DNA of 64,000 bases from contig NZ_CP076134.1 of assembly GCF_018736085.1 (NCBI RefSeq), positions 3,544,501 to 3,608,500 of the forward strand. Direction: 5' to 3'. This stretch comes from Bradyrhizobium sediminis (GTDB lineage: Bacteria; Pseudomonadota; Alphaproteobacteria; Rhizobiales; Xanthobacteraceae). The notes beneath the pieces were generated by a model. That model did no database searches and was not told the DNA's origin. It saw only the letters and a program-made list of their open reading frames with translations. Each line of letters begins with the position of its first letter. Position 1 is the stretch's first letter. Below, piece after piece: positions 46,834 to 57,903 of this stretch. The position numbers and the translations under genes were made by a program.

Positions 46834-48359
46834 ACATTATACTTACCTGACGGCCGCGACATCGGAATGCGCTTGATCTCGGCGAAGCTAGCGGCGTCGT
46901 AGATCACCAAGGCGCCGTCGTTCTCCCAGATCGATACCAGCGCGTGACGCCCGTACCTGTCGAACTCGACATGGGCGGCGGTTTTGTTCGGCGCGGGAGT
47001 CACGGTGCGGATGATCTCGAGGCTGCGCTTGTCGATGATCGACATCGTATCCTTCTTCGGCCCCATCATGGCATCGGTCCAGGCATAGGGCGAATTTTCG
47101 TGGCTACGCATGAAAAAGCCCGGCCCCGGTGTTTCGATCGCCTTGATCAGCGACCAGTCCTGCATGTCCAGCACGCTGATCTTGCCTTCCTTCAGATGCG
47201 GGGTCGCCATCACAGGCCGCCCGTTCCAGGTCCAGGAAATTCCGGAGCCGAGGTGCGGCAGGCCGGGCAAGGTAAGCTGCTTGATGTCGCGGCCGACGGT
47301 GAGATTGACGACGATCGCCTTGCCCTCCCGGGCCGAGCCGACCAGATTGCGGTAGGGCGGATCGAAGAAGAAGTCGTCGAGCGGTTCGGGGATTTCAATC
47401 CGGCGCAGCGCGAACAGCCCCTGCGACGACTGCAAGGCCTCGACCATGCCCTTCTCGTGCGAATGCACCAGCCCCGGATAGACCGGCGGGGCATTCGGAT
47501 CGGTGGCGATCTCCCAGATTTCGGGCACGTCCTTCAGCGCCGCGATGAAGCTGTCGCGCGGCGGCGCCTGGTACACCGCCGATACCCGCGACGAATTTCC
47601 CTTCTTGTCCCTGGCTTCGAAAATCTTCTCGACCGACAGGTCCGCGGTGGACAGCATCACGAGCGTATACGGCAGGTAATTGGCGACGGCGATATGCTTG
47701 CCGTCGCGCGAAATCGCGATGTTGCGCGAATTGATGCCGGCGCGCACCTCGGACAGCATGGTCAGGGTCCAGAGATCGTATTTGCTGACCCAGCCGTCGC
47801 GCGACATGAAGAAGACATAGCGGCCATCGGGCGTGAACTTCGGGCCGCCATGCAACGCAAAGCGGGTCGGAAACCGCGCCAGCGGCTCGAAGCGATCGCC
47901 GTCTAGGATGGTGGCGTGGTGGTCGCCGGTTTCGACCACGACGAACAGGTTCAGCGGATCGGCAGCAAAGCGCGGGCGGTCGAGCGCGGGTGCGGTGGCG
48001 TGGATGACGCGGCTCGCGGCAATCTCCACAGCTCCCCACGCAGGCATCTTCGGCAGCGGCGTCGCAATGAAGGCCGCCAGTGCCGCGATCGCGTCCTTGT
48101 CGAGTGTCGCGCTGAAGCCCGGCATTTGCGTCGCGGTCCGGCCATCGGCGATGACAGCAGCCGCCCGCGGTCCCATCAGGCGCCCGAGATTTTCCGGCAG
48201 CAGCGCGGGCCCCTGCCCGCCGAGCCGGTCCGCGCCATGACACGCCGCGCAGTGGCCGGCGAACAGTTTTGCGGCGTCCGGCTCCGCCACGGCCGGGACG
48301 GTCAGGCCGATGACAGCCAGCAGCACGCCGGCGAGCTCAGAGCGAAAGCGGCGCTTCAT
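46794..48359 (-). CDS. nirN: NirN, dihydro-heme d1 dehydrogenase
   Basis: A 521-residue periplasmic protein. After a signal peptide (ELAGVLLAVIGLTVPAVAE) there is a cytochrome c domain with CAACH (Cys37-His41) and a Met ligand candidate in ATQMPGFS. An eight-bladed cd1-like propeller follows. It is a NirS paralogue. NirN oxidises dihydro-heme d1 to heme d1 in the last step of biosynthesis. It overlaps nirJ by 23 bases. Confidence 0.9.
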   Translation of the reverse strand: MKRRFRSELAGVLLAVIGLTVPAVAEPDAAKLFAGHCAACHGADRLGGQGPALLPENLGRLMGPRAAAVIADGRTATQMPGFSATLDKDAIAALAAFIATPLPKMPAWGAVEIAASRVIHATAPALDRPRFAADPLNLFVVVETGDHHATILDGDRFEPLARFPTRFALHGGPKFTPDGRYVFFMSRDGWVSKYDLWTLTMLSEVRAGINSRNIAISRDGKHIAVANYLPYTLVMLSTADLSVEKIFEARDKKGNSSRVSAVYQAPPRDSFIAALKDVPEIWEIATDPNAPPVYPGLVHSHEKGMVEALQSSQGLFALRRIEIPEPLDDFFFDPPYRNLVGSAREGKAIVVNLTVGRDIKQLTLPGLPHLGSGISWTWNGRPVMATPHLKEGKISVLDMQDWSLIKAIETPGPGFFMRSHENSPYAWTDAMMGPKKDTMSIIDKRSLEIIRTVTPAPNKTAAHVEFDRYGRHALVSIWENDGALVIYDAASFAEIKRIPMSRPSGKYNVWNKINFSDGTSH

Positions 48360-49569
48360 GGCGTGCTCCGCGGTAGGCGCTGACCGTGACGCGCTCGACC
48401 GGCGCAGCGAGGCCGATCTCGGTATCGGTCAGGTAGCAGCCGGGATCTTCGGCCCAGGGATCGCCGGTGATGCGCATCGCCCGCACCCTGGTGTTGCCGT
48501 TGCAGACGTCGAAGAACGCGCACTGGCCGCAGCGTCCGCCGATCACGCGCGGCTTCCGCTTCAATCCGGCCATGATCGGATCGGACAGGTCGGTCCAGAT
48601 CGCCGAGAACGGCCGCGCCTTGACGTTGCCGAGGGTGTAGTGCCACCACATCGTATCCGGATGCACATTGCCGAGATTATCGATATTGGCGACGTTGACG
48701 CCGGACGAGTTGCCGCCCCACTGCCTGAGCCGCGTGCGCAAGCCCTCCACGGCGTGCGGCATGGTGCGCTCCGCCCAACGCAAGAGATAGACCGCATCGG
48801 CGTCGTTGTTGCCGGTAACGATTTCCATGTCGCTGCCGCTTTGCGCCCAGCGCCAGGCGCGGTCGATCACCATGTCCATGGTGTCGCGCGTGGTCTGCCA
48901 CACCGCGTCATCGCCGCGGTTCTTGTTGCCGCGTCCGGCATACACCAGATGCGACAGATAGAATTTGTGAAATCCCTCGCGCTCGACCAGATCGAGCATG
49001 TCAGGCAGTTCGGCGGCGTTGTCTTCCGTCATGGTGAAGCGCACGCCGACCTTGATGCCGCGGTCGCGCAAGAGCCGCAACCCGCCCAGCGCTTCGTCAT
49101 AGGCGCCGATCTTGCGGCGGAAGCGGTCATGGGTGTCGCCGATGCCGTCGAGCGAAATCCCGACATAGTCGTAGCCGACATCGCGGATGCGGTCGGCGAG
49201 CGCAGCATCGACCAGCGTGCCGTTGCTGGAAAGCCCGACATAGAACTTCATGGCCTTGGCGCGCTCGGAGATCTCGAAGATGTCGCGCCGCATCAGGGGT
49301 TCGCCGCCGGACAGGATCAGCACCGGCACGCGAAACGCCCTGAGGTCGTCCATCACGGAGAACACCTCCGGCGTCGACAGTTCGCCGGGGAAATCGACAT
49401 CGCCCGAAATCGAGTAGCAGTGCTTGCAGGTCAGGTTGCAGCGCCGGATCAGATTCCAGATCACCACCGGTCCCGGCGGCTGCCGCGCCGGGCCGAGCGG
49501 CGTCGGCTCGCGCAATTCGTGCAGATAATGGCTGAGGCGAAACATTTGCGCCGCTCCCTGGGGCTTCAC
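48337..49569 (-). CDS. nirJ: NirJ radical SAM enzyme of heme d1 synthesis
   Basis: A 410-residue radical-SAM protein with the cluster motif RRCNLTCKHCYS (Cys44, Cys48, Cys51), LILSGGEPLMRRDIFEI, and a C-terminal SPASM-like Cys set (GGRCGQCAFFDVCNGN then DPGCYL). NirJ removes propionate side chains from 12,18-didecarboxysiroheme to set the keto groups of heme d1. It overlaps nirH by four bases. Confidence 0.93.
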   Translation of the reverse strand: MKPQGAAQMFRLSHYLHELREPTPLGPARQPPGPVVIWNLIRRCNLTCKHCYSISGDVDFPGELSTPEVFSVMDDLRAFRVPVLILSGGEPLMRRDIFEISERAKAMKFYVGLSSNGTLVDAALADRIRDVGYDYVGISLDGIGDTHDRFRRKIGAYDEALGGLRLLRDRGIKVGVRFTMTEDNAAELPDMLDLVEREGFHKFYLSHLVYAGRGNKNRGDDAVWQTTRDTMDMVIDRAWRWAQSGSDMEIVTGNNDADAVYLLRWAERTMPHAVEGLRTRLRQWGGNSSGVNVANIDNLGNVHPDTMWWHYTLGNVKARPFSAIWTDLSDPIMAGLKRKPRVIGGRCGQCAFFDVCNGNTRVRAMRITGDPWAEDPGCYLTDTEIGLAAPVERVTVSAYRGARHEAPLSL

Positions 49570-50048
49570 GCAGCGATGCGCAAGCCGGTCTTCTTCAAAA
49601 TCCGGGTGGAAAACAGGACGTCATGTGCGCGGGCGGCGGGACCGATCAATCGCGCAATGCGCTCGACCTTGGCCCTGACCTCGTCGCGGGTATGGCCGTG
49701 CACCATGGCGAAGAGATTGTAGGGCCACAGCGGCAGATGCCGCGGCCGCTCATAGCAATGCGTGACCTCGTCGAGCGCGCCGATCTTGGCGCCGATCCCG
49801 GCAACGGCATCGTCGGCGACGTCCCACACCGACATGCCGTTGGCGGTGAAGCCGAGCGCGTAGTGGTTAGGGATCGCGCCGATCCGGCGGATGGCGCCCT
49901 CGCCGAGCAGCCGCTTCAGGCGGGCGATGATGTCGGCCTCCTCGAGGCCGAGTTTTTCGGCGATCGCCCGATAGGGCTCGCATACCAGTGGAAGCCCGGC
50001 CTGGGTAGCGGCAACGATCCTGCGATCGACGGCGTCGAGCATCTTCAT
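49566..50048 (-). CDS. nirH: NirH, siroheme decarboxylase subunit
   Basis: A 160-residue Lrp-like protein with an N-terminal winged helix and the C-terminal motif CYERPRHLPLWPYNLFAMVHG, typical of NirL/NirH. With NirD-L and NirG it converts siroheme to 12,18-didecarboxysiroheme. It overlaps nirG and nirJ by four bases each. Confidence 0.9.
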   Translation of the reverse strand: MKMLDAVDRRIVAATQAGLPLVCEPYRAIAEKLGLEEADIIARLKRLLGEGAIRRIGAIPNHYALGFTANGMSVWDVADDAVAGIGAKIGALDEVTHCYERPRHLPLWPYNLFAMVHGHTRDEVRAKVERIARLIGPAARAHDVLFSTRILKKTGLRIAA

Positions 50049-50497
50049 ACCTCCACCCGGAAACCGACGAAGAACTCGTGCATCTTCGGCATGGCGTGCA
50101 CGCCAAGCCCGGTTTCCGCTTCAATTTCCGCGATCACCTCTGCGATGCGGCGCGGGTCTTCCGCCGAGACGACGAACCACATGTTGAGCGCATGGGTACG
50201 CTCGTAATTGTGCGCAATTTCGGGATGGGCATTGACCTGCTCCGCCACCTCGTCGAACCGCTCCGGCGGCACCGCGATGGCCGCAAGACAAACATCGCCG
50301 CCGAGCAGTTCCGCGTTCCACAGCGGGCCGAAGCGGCTCAACCGCCCCGCCCCGACGAGATCGCGGACGCCTTCGATGAGTTCGCCCTCGCTCAGTCCGA
50401 GCTCTAAGCCGGCGTCGCGAAACGGCCGCGGCGTCAGCGGAAACCCGCCCTGCAGGCCGTTGATGATGGCTCTTGATGTGGGATCGATGACCGGCAT
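50045..50497 (-). CDS. nirG: NirG, siroheme decarboxylase subunit
   Basis: A 150-residue Lrp-like protein with the motif HNYERTHALNMWFVVSAED that marks the NirD/NirG type. The start overlaps the NirDL stop by one base (TGATG), so the true protein begins at MPVIDPTSR and not at the longer upstream frame. It should pair with NirH. Confidence 0.9.
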   Translation of the reverse strand: MPVIDPTSRAIINGLQGGFPLTPRPFRDAGLELGLSEGELIEGVRDLVGAGRLSRFGPLWNAELLGGDVCLAAIAVPPERFDEVAEQVNAHPEIAHNYERTHALNMWFVVSAEDPRRIAEVIAEIEAETGLGVHAMPKMHEFFVGFRVEV

Positions 50498-51483
50498 CAG
50501 TTCAACCCTCTGGCTTCCGAGAACACCGCACCGCGCTGCTTGAAGCAGCGCGTCGAGAACAGCACCGCCTGCCTGTTCAAGCCGGTATCGGCCAGCAGAT
50601 TGATCTCGTCGATGACGGCGTAAGCGTCCTGGCGCGCCCGCGCGTGGATCATGCAGAAGATGTTGTAGGGCCACAGCGGCAGATGGCGCGGCCGGCGGTA
50701 GCACAGCGTGACGTTCGGATTTCGGGTGAAACTCTCCGCGACCGAATCGACCATGTCGTCCGGCACGTCCCACACCGCCATGGCGTTGGAGTTGTAGCCG
50801 AACTTGTCATGCCGCACGACGCAGCCGAAACGGGTCACGATGCCGGCGCTGGTGAGATGATCGAGCCGGTCGATGATTTCGTCCTGGTCGAGATCGAGTT
50901 GCTCGGCCACCGCCCGGTAAGGCTGCTCGACCAGCGGCAGGCCGTCCTCGATCGCCGCCAGGATGCTGCGGTCGCGCGGATCGGGACGATAGTCGCCGCG
51001 CGGACCGGCCGGCTCGCGCTTTGCGGCGCGCGCGGCGCGAAGCGGAAAGCCGAGACCGAGATGGTAGGCGCTGAGCATCGGCAGGTCGATCGCCTTAAGC
51101 CCGGTCTGCCGTTTGATGCTCTCGATGGTCGCGGCGATCGCCCTGGCATCGGCGCCGGCAATCACGAACCACAGATTGAGCGCGTGAGTGCGCTCATAAT
51201 TATGGGTGACCAGCGGCTCGCGGCTGACGATCGCCGCCACCTCCTCCAGCCGCTCGGGCGGAACCTGCAGCGCCGCCAGCGTGCTGGCGCCGACGGTGTT
51301 CGGCCGCACCACCGCGCCGATGCGCGAGATCACCCCGATCTCGTGCAGGCGGCGAAAGACGCGAATGGTTTCGCGTCCATTGAGCGCCGCGGAGCGGCCG
51401 ACGACCTCGAAGGGTTTGTCGACCAGCGGGAAATTGTGCTGCCAGCGGTCGACCAGTGTCAGTTCGGCTGGGTTCGGGCTCAT
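50497..51483 (-). CDS. nirDL: NirDL fusion, siroheme decarboxylase
   Basis: A 328-residue protein that joins a NirD-like half (HNYERTHALNLWFVIAGAD) and a NirL-like half (CYRRPRHLPLWPYNIFCMIHA). In some bacteria these are two proteins and in others one, as here. The start at 51483 overlaps the nirF stop by four bases (ATGA). Confidence 0.92.
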   Translation of the reverse strand: MSPNPAELTLVDRWQHNFPLVDKPFEVVGRSAALNGRETIRVFRRLHEIGVISRIGAVVRPNTVGASTLAALQVPPERLEEVAAIVSREPLVTHNYERTHALNLWFVIAGADARAIAATIESIKRQTGLKAIDLPMLSAYHLGLGFPLRAARAAKREPAGPRGDYRPDPRDRSILAAIEDGLPLVEQPYRAVAEQLDLDQDEIIDRLDHLTSAGIVTRFGCVVRHDKFGYNSNAMAVWDVPDDMVDSVAESFTRNPNVTLCYRRPRHLPLWPYNIFCMIHARARQDAYAVIDEINLLADTGLNRQAVLFSTRCFKQRGAVFSEARGLN

Positions 51484-52658
51484 TGTCCAATCCTCGTTGC
51501 ACGTGCGGTGAAGAAAATGCCGGATGGTTTCTGCGCGGAGATCTGTCCCTTCCTGGCGAAGGTCGCGGCGTCGTAGACGTCGACGCGGTCGGCGTCGCGC
51601 AGCGAGACCCATACCTCGTTGCCGCGCGGGGTGAATTCCATGTGCAGCACCGCCGGTCCCGGCGCGAAGCGGTGGATCACCTTCAGCGTCAGGGTATCGA
51701 CGATGTCGATGGTGTCGTTGAGCGGATGGGCGAAATTGACCCAGACATGGCGGCCATCGGGACGCGCCACCGCAAACACCGGCTGGCCATGCGTGGCGAC
51801 ACGGCCGGCCTCGGCGAAGCTGCGGGTGTCCACCGCGATCAGTTCATGGCGGCCGACCGCGGGCAGCAACAGCCGGTCGCCGATCGCCGCCCAGCCTTCG
51901 AGATGCGGCATCTTGTAGACCGGCAACGGCTCCTCGCCATGGCCGTAGCGGTCGAGGATGCGCTCGGCCCTCAGCGGCGATTGCCACATGTCGACATGCA
52001 CGACGCCGTCCTCGCCGAACAGGCCGGCCAGATAATGCCGGCCGTCCGGCGTGACGTTGCCGTCATAGGGCAGCTTGCCGACCCCGGTCAGCCGGGTGAT
52101 CGCCGGCGTCTCAACCTTTGAAAGGTCAGCAATCCAGATTTCGCCGGCGTTGTAGAGCGCAAAGGCGAAACGACGCCCCGGCAGATCGACGAGGCCGACC
52201 GTCTTCGAGGCCTTGCCGTCGGCGCCGGTGGCGGGAATATCCGCAACCTGCGCCAGCGTCCTGGCGTCGAACACCCGCACCCCGCCCGGCTCGTAGTTGG
52301 AGACCGCAATCAACTCGCCGTCGTCGGAAATGGCGCCGCCGATCGAATTGCCGGCCTGGACCACGCGCCCGGCGATCTTCGCCGTCAGCAGGTCGATCCT
52401 GGTCAGCCCGCCGTCGCGTCCGAACACATAGCCGTAACGCTGATCCGGCGAGAACACGACCGAGGCATGCGAGAGATCGCCGACGCCCTGGACGCGGCCG
52501 AGCGTCTCGCGCGCGCTGGTATCGACGATCAGCACCGAACCTGTCGCGCGCTCGATCACGAGGCCGAGGTTGCCGGTGCCGCGCAGTGCTTCGGCAAGCC
52601 CGGTAGCCGGGACCGCCAGCAACAACAGCGCAGCAAATATGCGCGCAGCGAACATCAT
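51480..52658 (-). CDS. nirF: NirF, heme d1 biosynthesis protein
   Basis: A 392-residue protein with a signal peptide (ARIFAALLLLAVPATGLAEA) and a cd1-like propeller that lacks the cytochrome c domain. It has GKLPYDGNVTPDGRHYLAGL and conserved His such as LRAERILDRYGHGEEPLP. NirF acts before NirN, forming dihydro-heme d1, in the periplasm. It overlaps nirC and nirDL by four bases each. Confidence 0.9.
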   Translation of the reverse strand: MMFAARIFAALLLLAVPATGLAEALRGTGNLGLVIERATGSVLIVDTSARETLGRVQGVGDLSHASVVFSPDQRYGYVFGRDGGLTRIDLLTAKIAGRVVQAGNSIGGAISDDGELIAVSNYEPGGVRVFDARTLAQVADIPATGADGKASKTVGLVDLPGRRFAFALYNAGEIWIADLSKVETPAITRLTGVGKLPYDGNVTPDGRHYLAGLFGEDGVVHVDMWQSPLRAERILDRYGHGEEPLPVYKMPHLEGWAAIGDRLLLPAVGRHELIAVDTRSFAEAGRVATHGQPVFAVARPDGRHVWVNFAHPLNDTIDIVDTLTLKVIHRFAPGPAVLHMEFTPRGNEVWVSLRDADRVDVYDAATFARKGQISAQKPSGIFFTARATRIGQ

Positions 52659-53005
52659 GGCAGATTTCCCTGCTTGAGCCGGTCGGCGATCCAGCGGGCG
52701 TCGAGCTCGGAGAGCAGCGGCCGCCATGGCGGCATCGGCGTGCCCGGAATGCCATCGAGAATGATGTGGACGAGCTGGTCGCGGTCCCAGGGCCCGAGCT
52801 GCTCGACGGTCAGGGGCTTGCCTAGGCCGCCCTTCAAGGTCAGCCCATGGCATGAACCGCAGTCCTGCCGCACCAGGTTCGCCAGTCTGGCCGGATCGGG
52901 CGCCGTCTCTGCGGCCGAGGCCGCCGCCATCGTCGCGATCAGCGCCAACGCCGCGTTAGGCCACAACCGAGATCGCGCCGGAGTCCGTTGCATCGTCGTG
53001 CTCAT
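52655..53005 (-). CDS. nirC: NirC, small periplasmic cytochrome c
   Basis: A 116-residue protein with a signal peptide and one heme site CGSCH (Cys49-His53), followed by a Met candidate in GIPGTPMPPWRPL. NirC is thought to pass electrons in NirS maturation. The start overlaps the nirE end by 50 bases. An in-frame ATG at 52993 would shorten the overlap. Neither has a clear ribosome site. Confidence 0.82.
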   Translation of the reverse strand: MSTTMQRTPARSRLWPNAALALIATMAAASAAETAPDPARLANLVRQDCGSCHGLTLKGGLGKPLTVEQLGPWDRDQLVHIILDGIPGTPMPPWRPLLSELDARWIADRLKQGNLP

Positions 53006-53735
53006 TGCGCTGCATGGCGATCGCTGCGACCCGACCGATGATGAACAGGACGGGGCCCGCAAAGCCAGCCTCCTTGGCCGCCGCGGGAAGTGCTGCGAGC
53101 CAAGTGCATACTCGCTGCTCCCCGGGGGTCGTACCTTGACACACCGCAAGGACCGGGGTGTCCGGCGGCAAGCCGTTGGCGATCAGGTTCCCTGCGATTT
53201 CCTCGATGTTGGCGAGCCCCATGTAAACGACGAGCGTGGTTTCGGGATCCGCCAGCGTCGTCCAGTCCAGATCCAGGGGCTCGTTCGCCTTGCGATGTCC
53301 GGTGACGTAGTGGACGCCGGTCGCAAGTCCGCGATGGGTCAGCGGAACTCGCAGCGATGCGGCGCAGCCCTGCGCCGCGGTGATGCCGGGGATGACCTCA
53401 TAGGGAATGCCGGCGCGCTCGAGTTCGGTTGCTTCCTCGGAGCCGCGACCGAAAATGAAGGGGTCGCCGCCCTTCAGCCGCACCACGGTCCGGCCGGCCC
53501 GGCCGAGCCGCACCAGCATTTCGTTGATTTCTTCCTGCGGCACCGGATGGAAGCTGGCCTGCTTGCCGACATTGATCCGGGCCGCGCCGTCCCCGATGGT
53601 GGCGAGAATGCTGTCGGGCACCAGCCGATCGTAGACGACAACCTCCGCCTCCTTGATGATCCGCGCCGCCTTCAAGGTCAGCAGTTCCGGATCGCCGGGA
53701 CCCGCCCCGACCAGGTAGACTTTTCCAACGCTCAT
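52956..53735 (-). CDS. nirE: NirE, uroporphyrinogen-III C-methyltransferase
   Basis: A 259-residue SUMT with GKVYLVGAGPGDPELLTLKA at the N-terminus and the SAM-binding segment VRLKGGDPFIFGRGSEE. It makes precorrin-2, the first committed step to siroheme and heme d1. The position inside the nir operon identifies it as NirE. It is preceded by a 95-base gap with a strong hairpin after nirS. Confidence 0.92.
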   Translation of the reverse strand: MSVGKVYLVGAGPGDPELLTLKAARIIKEAEVVVYDRLVPDSILATIGDGAARINVGKQASFHPVPQEEINEMLVRLGRAGRTVVRLKGGDPFIFGRGSEEATELERAGIPYEVIPGITAAQGCAASLRVPLTHRGLATGVHYVTGHRKANEPLDLDWTTLADPETTLVVYMGLANIEEIAGNLIANGLPPDTPVLAVCQGTTPGEQRVCTWLAALPAAAKEAGFAGPVLFIIGRVAAIAMQRNEHDDATDSGAISVVA

Positions 53736-53780
53736 AGCGCGCTCCGCCCGGTTGGCCTCTGCAATTCGGATCTTTGCATC

Positions 53781-53815
53781 GAGTCGGCGCGGCAGGCTCG
53801 TTGCCGCGCCGACTC
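53781..53815 (-). terminator. nirS-nirE intercistronic hairpin
   Basis: A perfect 14-base stem (GAGTCGGCGCGGCA at 53781-53794 and its complement at 53802-53815) with a seven-base loop, 15 bases after the nirS stop. There is no U-run in the direction of reading, so it may be a partial terminator or protect the 3' end of nirS mRNA. Confidence 0.72.
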
Positions 53816-53830
53816 GGTGTCGTCAGATCC

Positions 53831-55768
<1,938 letters not shown>

Positions 55769-55800
55769 TCATCGTGAGCAAGCTCCCTAAGGCGCGCTGG

Positions 55801-57903
55801 ATGTTGCGCATTTTCGCGGCTCTGGTGCTGGCGGCGAGTGGCGGCGCGCAAGCCGCCGACCTCGGAATCGCCAAACAATTTTTTCCTTCGGAAAGTTCCG
55901 CGACGATCGAGCAGCCGCAGGGGACCCCACCTGCCGCGATCGTCCGCGGCTCCGACGGCCGTATCCTCGGCCATGCGTTCTCGACCTATGAAGTTTCCGG
56001 TTCGGTCGGCTATGCCGGCCGCCCGCTCGATATCGTCGCCGCGGTCACGCCCGAGGGCATCATTGCCGGCGCCCGGATCGTGGCGCATGAAGAGCCGATT
56101 CTCGTGATCGGCATCCCGCGCGAGGCGCTCGCCGCCTATGTGGCGGCCTTCAAGGACTTCGATATCCGCGCCGGCGCCGGGCTCAAGCAGACCAGAGATC
56201 TCGCGAGCGGCCCCCACGCCGTGGCGGGTGCGACCATCACCAGCACTGTCATTCGCGATGCCATCGTGCGCTCGGCGCGGGCGATCTGGCGCAGCCGAAG
56301 CGGCGCTGCGGAAAATGTTGCGCGGCTCGACCGCGAAACCCTGCGCCGGTCGTCCTGGCCATCCCTGCTCGCCGAGGGCGCGGTGCAGCGGCTCTTGGTG
56401 TCGCGCGGCGAAGCGGCGAAACTGCTCGGCACCAGGGACAATGAACCGGAGAAGGCTTTCATCGATCTCTGGCTGGCGCTCGCCACTCCGCCGCCGATCG
56501 GTGAAAGCCTGCTGGGACAGCGAATCTACGAAAGCGAACTGGCCAGGATCGGTCCCGAGGACGATCTCGTCCTGATCGGTGCGACCGGCCTCTATTCCTT
56601 CAAGGGCACCGAATGGCGCCGGTCCGATTCGTTCAACCGCATCGAGATCATTCAAGGCGGCCGCACCATCCGGCTGAAACCCGCCGACCATACCGTGATC
56701 GAAGCGCTGCGGGCGGCAGGCGCGCCCGAACTGCGCGAGATTGCGGTGTTTCGTATTGCCCGCTCGAGCGGCTTCGATTCGACCAAGTCGTTCCGGCTCG
56801 ATCTCGATCTCGGTCCTGCGGTATCCGCGGCCGGACCCGCGGTGGTATCGCTGGAGTACCGGATACCCGACCGCTATTTGATCACACCGGCGGTTGCGCC
56901 GGCGACGGCACTGCCCGGCAAGGCGGCACAATCCGCGGCGTCCGCGCCAAGCCAGGCGCCGTTATGGCAGGATATCTGGTGGGCCCGCAGTTACGAAATC
57001 GCAGCGCTCGGCGCGATGCTCGTCGTGCTCGGCGGCATCCTGATCTTCCAGGATACGGTGACCGCGCATGGCCGCTTCTACTACCGCCTGCGCACCGGTT
57101 ATCTGCTGCTGACCTTCGTCTTCCTCGGCCTGATCGCCAACGCGCAATTGTCGGTGGTCCATGTCCTGACCTTCATTCATGCCCTGCTGTCGGGGTTTCG
57201 CTGGGAGCTGTTCCTGCTCGACCCGATGGTGTTCCTGCTCTGGAGCTTCGTCGCGATCAGCATGCTGTTCTGGGGACGCGGCGTATTCTGCGGCTGGCTA
57301 TGTCCGTTCGGGACCCTGCAGGAACTGACCAACCAGCTGGCGCGACGGCTCGGCATCAAGCAGATCGAAATTCCGTTCGGGCTGCACGAGCGGCTCTGGA
57401 TGATCAAATATGTCGCCTTTGTCGGCATCCTGGCGATCTCGCTGCGCTCGATCATCACCGCCTTCCAGTTGGCCGAGGTCGAACCGTTCAAGACCGCCAT
57501 CACGATGAAATTTCTGCGCGAGTGGCCGTTCGTGCTTTATGCGGGGAGCCTCTTGGTCGCCGGGCTGTTCATCGAGCGGTTCTACTGCCGCTACCTCTGT
57601 CCGCTCGGCGCTGCGCTGGCGATCCCGGCGCGCATGCGGATGTTCGAATGGCTCAAGCGCTACCGCGAATGCGGCTCCGAATGCCATGTCTGCGCGCGGC
57701 GCTGCACCGTTCAGGCGATTCATCCGCTCGGCCAGATCAATCCAAACGAATGCATCTACTGCCTGAAATGCCAGGCCAACTATTTCGACCACGACGTCTG
57801 CCTGCATCTGAAGAAGCGCGCGGCGCGGCGCCAGCCGTTTGCAGCCACGCCTGTTCCGGGCAGCGCCGGCGCACGACCGAAAGGAGCCGGCGATGCGACC
57901 TGA
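55801..57903 (+). CDS. nirI: NirI/NosR-type flavoprotein with polyferredoxin membrane domain
   Basis: A protein of about 700 residues. It has a signal peptide (MLRIFAALVLAASGGAQA), a periplasmic FMN-binding domain with the flavinylation motif VAGATITST (Thr near residue 145), several membrane helices, and a cytoplasmic part with CGWLCPFGT and CRYLCPLGA. Two further Cys groups follow (CHVCARRC and CIYCLKCQANYFDHDVC), likely [4Fe-4S]. NirI is needed for nirS expression or activity and may move electrons from quinol. Start 55801 has AAGG eight bases before it and gives the best signal peptide. ATGs at 55720 and 55756 are less likely. Confidence 0.9.
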   Translation: MLRIFAALVLAASGGAQAADLGIAKQFFPSESSATIEQPQGTPPAAIVRGSDGRILGHAFSTYEVSGSVGYAGRPLDIVAAVTPEGIIAGARIVAHEEPILVIGIPREALAAYVAAFKDFDIRAGAGLKQTRDLASGPHAVAGATITSTVIRDAIVRSARAIWRSRSGAAENVARLDRETLRRSSWPSLLAEGAVQRLLVSRGEAAKLLGTRDNEPEKAFIDLWLALATPPPIGESLLGQRIYESELARIGPEDDLVLIGATGLYSFKGTEWRRSDSFNRIEIIQGGRTIRLKPADHTVIEALRAAGAPELREIAVFRIARSSGFDSTKSFRLDLDLGPAVSAAGPAVVSLEYRIPDRYLITPAVAPATALPGKAAQSAASAPSQAPLWQDIWWARSYEIAALGAMLVVLGGILIFQDTVTAHGRFYYRLRTGYLLLTFVFLGLIANAQLSVVHVLTFIHALLSGFRWELFLLDPMVFLLWSFVAISMLFWGRGVFCGWLCPFGTLQELTNQLARRLGIKQIEIPFGLHERLWMIKYVAFVGILAISLRSIITAFQLAEVEPFKTAITMKFLREWPFVLYAGSLLVAGLFIERFYCRYLCPLGAALAIPARMRMFEWLKRYRECGSECHVCARRCTVQAIHPLGQINPNECIYCLKCQANYFDHDVCLHLKKRAARRQPFAATPVPGSAGARPKGAGDAT

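Noticed and set aside
50498..50773. The long upstream extension of nirG (242-residue version)
   Set aside because: It reads out of frame through the end of nirDL. The TGATG junction gives a normal 150-residue NirG.
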